Shown here: in pieces, positions 56,601 to 64,000 of the stretch | Layout: each line of letters opens with the position of its first letter | How positions within the stretch are numbered: the first letter of the stretch is position 1 | Origin: Phoenix dactylifera | Taxonomy: Eukaryota; Streptophyta; Magnoliopsida; Arecales; Arecaceae | DNA length: 64,000 nt | Direction: 5' to 3' | Assembly (NCBI RefSeq): GCF_009389715.1 | Contig: NW_024067981.1 | Location: forward strand, 248,001-312,000 | Made by a program: the position numbers and the translations under genes | Notes under the pieces: generated by a model | What the model was told of the DNA's origin: nothing | The model's input: the letters and a program-made list of their open reading frames with translations, nothing else | Databases searched by the model: none

Positions 56601-59600
56601 CAGAAATCTGTTACAGATCCACATTGCAGTCGTTGCACCTAAAAACTACCGAAGCTTTAATTTGAACTCTCTGTAAAAAATAATAAAAAACAACAAAGGG
56701 CAGTAAATGACAGAAAAAATTGGCATCCTCGTGAATCACTGGGACACCAACTGGTTCCAAATGTACGGATGGTACCATCTCAATACAGTCCCGACATGGT
56801 CCCTGACCGAGATGTTCCAGGACCAAAATTTGAAACCTGTATATTAAGTGTAATGTGTTTTTATGCACTATAAACCATCATAGCTCTTAGCTAGGATTAT
56901 TGCACTTCCAATTGAGTACAGGAACAATTGATCCACCACATCATATCCTCTGACTAGTAAATATCCAAAAGGTTGGTAGAATATCTACCTGCAAATTTTC
57001 ACCCTTGAAAATCTCACCAACAGCTAACATCTGTTTTATCATGTGTGTAATACTCTCCCTCTCATATTCAAGGTATTCATTTACTGCCTTTTCACTTGAA
57101 AGAGATGCTACTTGGTGTTCATTTAGTTTCCTCCCTGCCTGTTCACATGAAGGCATGAAAATATCAGAAAGAAAATTAATAATACATACATGCATATATA
57201 CATAGATTTCAGCCTTTTACCTGTAGCTGCAAAAGTTTAGCTCCATATAGCTGTCTACCTTGTTCCTCAAACAAGGACTGAGGAATATCAACTTCAACAA
57301 TCTGAAAATATCAAGTAAATACATAAATACTACACAATAAATATGCCAAACAAATATTGGCTGTAGGGAGAAAGGCATGTAAAGTAGGAAATATTGTCAG
57401 TATGATTAAGAGCTCCATGCAGAACAATGACAAGAATGTGATGCATAACTGTGAACCTGAAATGGTTTTCAGTTAACAACAAATATTATTTTAAATATCT
57501 TTGAAGACAAATGGAAACCAAGGCCAATTTCTTGAACTAGCACATCACCTTACTCAATTGGTCTAATATTGCATTATCCGTTGCTTGTTCTAGGGCAGTT
57601 TGCTCCATTTCCCTACATCTCTGCAATATTTTTTCTCGAACCTGGGCAATGTAGCCAGCAAAAAATTATCAACAAATTTGGATTAAAATATTATACAAGA
57701 GATGATTGGTTTCTGTATGCACAGATTATTTCATGGTGAAGAAATTTTGTCCATTGCTAAAATAAGCTAACAATAGGTAAAGAGAGAACCTGACTTAAGG
57801 TATTGCATCCTGGAAGAAGCTTTTCAGCAAGAGAGTCATCCAGTTCTGGTAAATCTCTGTAGAAGAGTTCTTTACATTCAACCTAAAAAAGCTTGAGTTA
57901 CAAAACCATCATGTACTGATTTTAAACAGAAAACAGCAACTGTTGTGAAGTCAGGTTGAAGTAGAGTTTTGGAAATTACAGATGAGAGCCATGATGGGTT
58001 ATTCATAAAAGCACTTCAACTTAATCTTGCATATGGATAAATAGTCAATACTTTGCAATAGGATGATCTTAATAAGTTGGAATTCTTGGTAGGAAAACAA
58101 GAATCCGGCCACAAAAGTAACAATGGTTCTGATTAGCTCACTGATCAAAAACATATATTCGGCTAATAGAAGCAACCATCGGGAAAAACTACCCATATAT
58201 TTATGGTCTTCCAGAATATGATAGCATAAAATGGCAAAACATGACAAATAACACTAGTGAGTCGCTACAGAAAGTTACTGCTCAACATGGTTGTTATCAA
58301 AATATATAGACAGAATTTGGTTCATCAGGCAACGCCTGCACCTAGCTAACTAAGAAGGCTAGTAACATTTAACTGCTAGGTTTGGAAAGTCCTGACAGGA
58401 CTGGGACACAAGTCAAACACAAGATTTGCGATGTTACTAATCAATAGTCAGCAGTTGCTTAGAAATAATGAAACTCACAGTAAATTGTGCATGAACACCT
58501 CGAACATTTTCTTGTCCCCAAGATTCCGGAAACTGAAGTGGAAATGACCTTGTTTCACCTTGTTGAATTCCAATTATCGAACCAAGAAATCCAGGAAGAA
58601 GATTATCACTTTCTTCTGTGTCCAAGTGAAAATCTGGAAGGAAAACCACCAAGGACTTTTATCTTATTCTTTTTTCATGGGGATACAAAGCAAACTCATT
58701 GAGATAAACACTACCAGAGAACTTAAAGCATATCACAGACGTGTTGGTAGCACTCTGATAATATCATTATCTGTTTCAAGAAAAATAAATATGAACCCAC
58801 AAGAAATTTATAGGTTATTGGTGATAATTCATACAGTAATCTTCAGATTTTTTTCCATAAAGAGAAAACTTGCTTTTTCAAAAATGCAGTGAGTCTAAAT
58901 TGTCATTCCACATCAGCAGGTGGTACTATTTCTTGGTGACAGCCCATGTTGGCTGGCACCCGATGTACCATGACCAGTATTGTCCGCAGGCACGAATTGG
59001 GAAGCCACCTATTAAATCTTTGTTTAACACTTTTAATTAAAAATACTTCATGACCGCCTTTTTCTTTTTCTTTTTCTTTTTTTTTGGGAACAACTCCTGT
59101 TCTTAGGGTGGCAAAAAAAACCGACGGCTCAATCTCGGGTAGGATTGACTTGAAATAGGCTCAATTCCGGCTTGGTTTGAAACTAAACAACTGAGCTTGA
59201 GCCAGCAATTTAGGCTCGAAAATAATTTTGACCCAAGCCAAAAAAACACCCAGCTAATTCAAGCTTGGCTTGGTAAGGCTCGATTTTCTTAGGGCAGCAT
59301 AGTATTTTTAGTTATTTTCTACACTTTTTCTTTATAATCAAGACTTTGATTGGCATATGTTTTGACGTTTTAATCCATTAAATGTTAGTTCGGATTAATC
59401 AAGCTCGAAATCAAGCCTGAATTGAGCTTGGTTTAAGCTTGAATTAATTTTCTGTCTTGATTAAGGGTTTCCAAGCTGCTGGTTTAGGTTCACATTCAGC
59501 TCGTTCTAAAGTAGGCTCGAACTGAGCTTAAATTGTAGTAAACAAACATAGCTTGAACAAGTATTTCATGCTCGCAATTAATTTTTAGCCAAGCTTGATC

Positions 59601-62232
59601 AGGCCCAAGCTCATTGAACCTCGGCTCGTTTAGACCCCTTGCTATGCTGGCACAAAAAGGCATTATGTTGTACATGCCATGCCAGCCATGGGCCATCATG
59701 CCCTGTTCTACAATCTCCAAAAACATTCTGTTATATTTCTAAATACATCATAAGTCAGACTGCATTCAGCAAAAATCACATCAAATCAAGGAAAAATCAA
59801 AGCATTCAACATGCTTGATGCAATTTAGAGTCGGTTTCTGGGATTCAAATCCACAAAATTTTGATTCTCTAGATTCATTGATTAAGCATTATAAATCCAT
59901 GTTTCTCTCCCCTTTATAAAAGGTGAGATCCTTTTCTGACCATAAGGATCCGACCTGTGTGCTTTCTACTTTAATATGCCAGAATCATTCTCAACAAATC
60001 CATATCAAGTGATCCAATTTTTTTCAACTGGTTTGAGTGAAGGTCAAAGATCTTGAGTGACCGATCTGGTAGAAACAACTCAAAAGACAAAGAAGTATTG
60101 TTAATTTCTTCATGCTCATTACAAGTTCAAAGTACCATAAGTATAATAAGAATAACCCAAGAGTTAAGTGGATTGAGACTTTTTTTTAAGAGACTGTTTT
60201 TTCAAAATACTGACAAACTAAAAAGAATATGATCAAACTTTTTCAAAAAAGTTTTAATGTCATCCATCAGATGAACTATTAACATTTACGAAAAACTATC
60301 TTGGCATTTTAAAACTTATAAATATTTTATAGAAATAATCAAAATAAATAGAAGAAATATTATTAGAATAAACCATAGTTGACTCAATTCATTGACTATG
60401 TTCCTTGCCTCTGATGTTTGTGTCAATCAGCACATGATGTATGATGCTCCTTACTGATTACCCTACTATCTCTCTCTCTCTTTTTTTTTTTTTTTGTGTG
60501 TGTGTTGGGGGGGGGGGGGGGGGGGTGTTGAGCTTCATTTTCTTTTGCATATGCATTGCTAATTTTCAGTTTTTTAAAGCAAATGGACCGAACAAGGTTT
60601 TAAAAACTGATACTAGAGGGCATATCGGCTTTAGAAAAACCACTACAGTACCGGTTTTCACAGTACTGCTTGTACTGTCATGTTCCAGCAGTTTTTAAAA
60701 ACTTGAGCTGGAGCAATAACATGTTTGGAAAGCCCCTCAATTATAAAAAAAATACTTTTAAAGTAGTTGGTCACATTTAATCTCTTATCTGCATCTACTT
60801 CTTTTTTTATGTTGAGGATTCAAACAAGACTATGAAGACAAGAGATTAAGGCTATTAACAAAGCAGGACAGGAACTAATAGAAGGAATATTGAAAGAGAA
60901 TAGAACCAAGATCATGAGTCAAAATAGTAAATGGAAGATGCCCTAAAATAGAAGAAAATGCAGGATGTTAAGATTTAAGATTTCTTGCAGAGAAGGGATA
61001 TTATTTAAGGAAAAAAAAACTAAGAATGTTGGAGAAAGAGGTCATTAGGATCTAGGCTTTGAGGTCGTTAACGGCTGATAAAGGAGATGAAAAAAAAAAT
61101 ACATAGGAAATAATCCTTCACAAGAAAGTCAGCATCACAGTTAGTGTAGCAGGAGAAATCATGTGGAGCAACTTAAATTGTACATACACAAAAAATGGTT
61201 CCTATGGAAAATAGATGATTTTATAATAGTATGAATGCAATCAGAACAGTAGAGAAAACAAATGGGCTATCCACTTGAGAAATTTTACAAGAAGATTAAT
61301 TTCACTTGTCATACAACTCTTGATGAGCAAACTATTCACCACTTTCAGCCAAAACAAACCTCACTAAAGGAAAATAATGATAATTTGCAATTGTTTACTT
61401 AATTTTTTAAAAGATTAACCTAGGCAGCATAACTGTAACATTCTGCATGCACACATGTATGCACATAAGTGCTCACATATGAACACCAACGGAGAGGAAA
61501 AGATAGAAGACAATTTGGTAAGACGACTAAATTATCAGGAAGAGTAGATGACTCAACAAGGAAATATTGGTGAATGGTGATGGTAAAAGGACTAGTAACA
61601 AGGAAAGCCTTTCAATCATGTTAAGCATCACTGGGATGCATGATACCAAGGATCGGGGATCTAATAACATGACAACATAAATAATAAATAATAAATAAAT
61701 AAAGGAAAGGCAAAATAAGAAGAGAATTAAGAATTTTCTTCAGAAAAAGAAAGAGAATTAAGATAAATATTGCATAAGTTTTCTACATATTCAAGATGCA
61801 TTACCACAAGTTATGGCGCTTCATAATGAATACTGGGACATTTCTTGCAAATTTGCTTTGTCATGCGCATAAATCTACTCAACTAATCTTTTGCATTAAG
61901 AAGTACTACATTATGACAATCACTAACAACACCACATGCTCTAACTATAGAACAAAACGCACAATCAGCATAAACAACATCAGATAATTTAGTGAAGCAA
62001 TTTATTTTGTGAACATAATATGGAATTTATTGATGGCAACAGAACAAGGTACAGTACCAGAGGCAGAGAAAGAGTTAGAAATTAGAAAGTAAAATGCAAA
62101 AATCATGACAAATGAGATGTTTGAATTTAAAAAGGACAAACCTTTTCTCTCCGCAGATGGAATTTTTTCACCTTTAGATTCATCTCTTTTCAGAGTTGTT
62201 GCAAATATATCAAGGACAACAAGATCGCCAAT
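53602..62232 (-). CDS. TIG: Trigger-factor-like protein TIG, chloroplastic (C-terminal part)
   Basis: Eight exons in transcription order: 62232-62142, 58633-58479, 57882-57790, 57641-57549, 57301-57221, 57138-56989, 54577-54482, 53679-53602. All have GT-AG borders and keep one frame (837 nt, 278 residues plus stop). Exons 1-2 form the FKBP-like peptidyl-prolyl isomerase domain (IGDLVVLDIFATT; DNLLPGFLGSIIGIQQGET; PLQFPESWGQENVRG). Later exons form the helical chaperone C-domain (KELFYRDLPELDDSLAEKL; DIPQSLFEEQGRQLYG; TEELVKEVENSVAEF; VLEGAKVLEWLRENA). It ends ADIQYVNR. The family is a nascent-chain chaperone, plastid-targeted in plants. The ribosome-binding N-domain and transit peptide lie upstream, at or beyond the window edge. 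Introns of 3.5 and 2.4 kb carry repeats. Confidence 0.9.
54578..56988 (-). other. TIG intron with coding-like debris
   Basis: 2.4-kb intron. At 55.4-56.3 kb the plus strand has short, stop-interrupted protein-like readings (a 72-codon stretch from 55462, then LESLAYANRL and KEVLCLEVERW-like pieces). These may be a decayed element or a chance pattern. No identifiable domain. Confidence 0.3.
59105..59642. mobile_element. hAT-type MITE rich in GAGCTTG/GGCTCGA motifs
   Basis: Left end TAGGGTGGCAAAAAAAACCG, right end GGCTCGTTTAGACCCCTT. The interior repeats AGCTTGAGC, AGGCTCGA, AAGCTTGGCTTGG and similar phrases on both strands, a composition shared by a well-known class of plant hAT MITEs whose ends read AGGGGT(N)TAAACGAGCC. 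TSD not resolved. Confidence 0.5.
60479..60525 (+). repeat. T run, (GT)n and 19-base G run
   Basis: CTCT repeats, about 16 T, GTGTGTGTGTGTT, then 19 consecutive G. Low-complexity DNA inside a TIG intron; assembly length of the G run may be unreliable. Confidence 0.8.
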
Positions 62233-64000
62233 CTAAGAAGTTCAAAGCTTGCTTTAGAAGTAAGAGAATAATGTTTAGATGCAAGATAGCTCAATGTTCA
62301 AAATCATTTAGGTTACTGTCCACAAAAGATATTAATTTTGCACATAATATATTATTAATTCTATCAGGATTTTGTATAAACTATATATCCGCTAACAACT
62401 TGAAATAGAATGAAAGCTGGTCCATTCAATTTTAGTAAGAAAGCATGACAAGATCAAGAGTGACCAATTCAGTAAAGCTAAGAATATAATGGAAACAGAA
62501 CATAGTAAAGATATATCTCAAGAAAATTCTTCAGATTCATAAAACATCAATAATTGCTGAGATGACTGAACAAACTTCATGGCAGTAGAATGGAGTAAAA
62601 TGTTGTCAGCACAGTTGATATGACATGATATTATTGTGCCTTGCCTTGCAGCACATGGCATTGGTACAATACCAGTTGCATTCTTGTATGTACAATGTCT
62701 TCATGCCAGTACCAGGCCGGAATGATACTGGCATGCAATACCTTGACTTTCAGGTAGTAGGGCTGTTAATAGGCTGGCCCATGGGCCTGGCTTTATATTA
62801 TTTTGGGGCCAGTCATTGTGCTAAGCCATTTAAGCTTTGAATTTGCTCAGACCTGGGCCATTCATTGACAACCCTGACTGGAGGAAAACTTAGAAGAATA
62901 AGTCAAAGAGATCAGGAGAACATATGCACAGCAAATTTAGCAGAAAATAAATGAAAATGAAGGTAATTCCAGAATTAGTGGTCAAGAAATGCAAGATAGA
63001 AATTTCCATTTATGATCTTCACTTAACATAAACAGAAAGGAAGAAAAGATGACACGTCCATTATGATTAGTGCACAGATGAAGTGGAAACATGCTAACAG
63101 TGCTAGGAGCATTTGCATGACAATGAAACCAGGGGAAACTTATGACATGAGAATAAAAGGTCAAGGAAAATAAGATCAACATTTTAGAGATGAAGATGGT
63201 GTCGACAGTGTTCTCGATAACTTATTGTGTTACAGTGATCCATGGTCAAATCCAGATAACACCCAAGTAGGCCTGGTTAGGAAAGGAGCTCAAAAGGCAT
63301 AAGACTTTGAGAATTTATGAGGAGAAGGAACCTAGAAGTAAGAAAAATTGGAAAGCTTGCATTCACAAAGACATTATTCAAAGAAAGATTTATAAAGTCA
63401 AGCCCATATAGGGAAGCCTTGTTGGTCTAGCTAAGGTTATTAATTCTAGCCTGTTAATGACAATTGACATTTTTCACGTATTGATACAAGGCATAAAACC
63501 ATCAAAAATAACACTACCAAAGTACAAATCATGTGTCCGATAAAGCTTCTTATGAGCCATCAAAAACACCATCCTGTAAATGACTATCTTCAAATGCAAA
63601 TTACCATAACTAGGTAAAAGTAATCCCTTTTTTTTTAACTTTCAGAAAAGGTATCAGGTTGACGAAGGTCCTCACCACTATCTACAAGTGCATATATTAC
63701 AAAATAAAAAAGGGTCTGAAAGTTAACTTCTTATAATATGAAACTGAACAGCAAGATGTGAGATAAAAAAATTTGATATTAAACATCCCATTGAACACAA
63801 TAATGGGAAGCATATGATGAGTGTAGTAATATTCAACTTGATCCTCAACTCAGCAGCTACTAAAGAATGAAAATGAGTTTCACACAATTGCCTTATTATG
63901 AATAGCAGGGGCAGCTTCTTATGAAGTAACTTTCTAAATATGGTCACAACAATTCAATTCAGATTAAACAATAACTAAAGGGAGAGCTCATACTTGGTGC
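62233..64000 (-). other. TIG upstream intron to window edge
   Basis: No exon recognised. At 63985-64000 the minus strand reads GCACCAA/GTATGAGCTC, a plausible splice donor, so the next upstream TIG exon may begin at about 63992 and run off the window. Confidence 0.35.
62759..62875. mobile_element. Short hAT-like MITE
   Basis: AGGGCTGTTAATAGGCTGGC at the left and, reverse-complemented, AGGGTTGTCAATGAATGGCC at the right: inverted repeats of about 20 bases around a GGGCC-rich core. No clear 8-bp TSD. Confidence 0.45.

Larger units (their letters stand above)
58634..62141 (-). other. Large TIG intron (3.5 kb)
   Basis: Contains a GCTCGA-rich MITE (59.1-59.64 kb), a 19-base G run (60507-60525), and AT-rich sequence; no gene. 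Confidence 0.6.

Overview
This is a plant nuclear window, most likely from a monocot (the repeat style resembles a palm, but that is an impression). It has spliced GT-AG genes, large introns, long LTR retrotransposons, an L1-type LINE and several MITEs. No bacterial, organellar, rRNA, tRNA or CRISPR features were seen.

Layout. (1) About 1.7-10.4 kb, minus strand: a complete nine-coding-exon MAP65-1/2-type microtubule-bundling gene with an extra intron in its 5' UTR. (2) 11.7-13.5 kb: a TIR-type MITE split by LTR-like sequence. (3) 14.7-47.8 kb: a nest of transposons. An old Ty1/copia element (copia-A, minus) is interrupted in gag by an L1-type LINE (minus). The LINE is interrupted by a 23.8-kb Ty3/gypsy Tat-lineage element (plus; TSD ATCGA). 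That element is interrupted, at the start of its second RNase H domain, by a 9.95-kb Ty1/copia element (copia-B, plus; TSD AGTTT). The two inner junctions are exact to the base. The LINE-in-copia-A level is inferred, because the far half of the copia-A gag was not located. (4) 44-47.8 kb, right edge of the nest: a plus-strand LINE RNase H scrap, an exon-1 fragment resembling coclaurine N-methyltransferase genes, a 1.2-kb hAT-like element with 8-bp TSDs, and the second copia-A LTR carrying a MITE. (5) 48.5-51.3 kb, plus strand: a complete two-exon DUF506 (PDDEXK-like) gene whose 1.8-kb intron holds two MITEs and a tandem duplication. (6) 53.6-62.2 kb, minus strand: the last eight exons of a chloroplast trigger-factor-like gene (TIG), continuing beyond the right edge.

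The three host genes are unrelated housekeeping or unknown-function genes and form no pathway. The gypsy element carries a three-exon antisense gene with a Pfam 'putative gypsy type transposon' (PF04195-like) domain and its own TATA-like box, plus two tandem-repeat arrays between pol and that gene. Copia-B has almost identical LTRs but a long-dead coding region, so it was probably mobilised in trans. Its LTRs hold an array of about 13 short palindromes. Exon junctions, LTR ends and TSDs were read by eye; divergence counts are hand counts.
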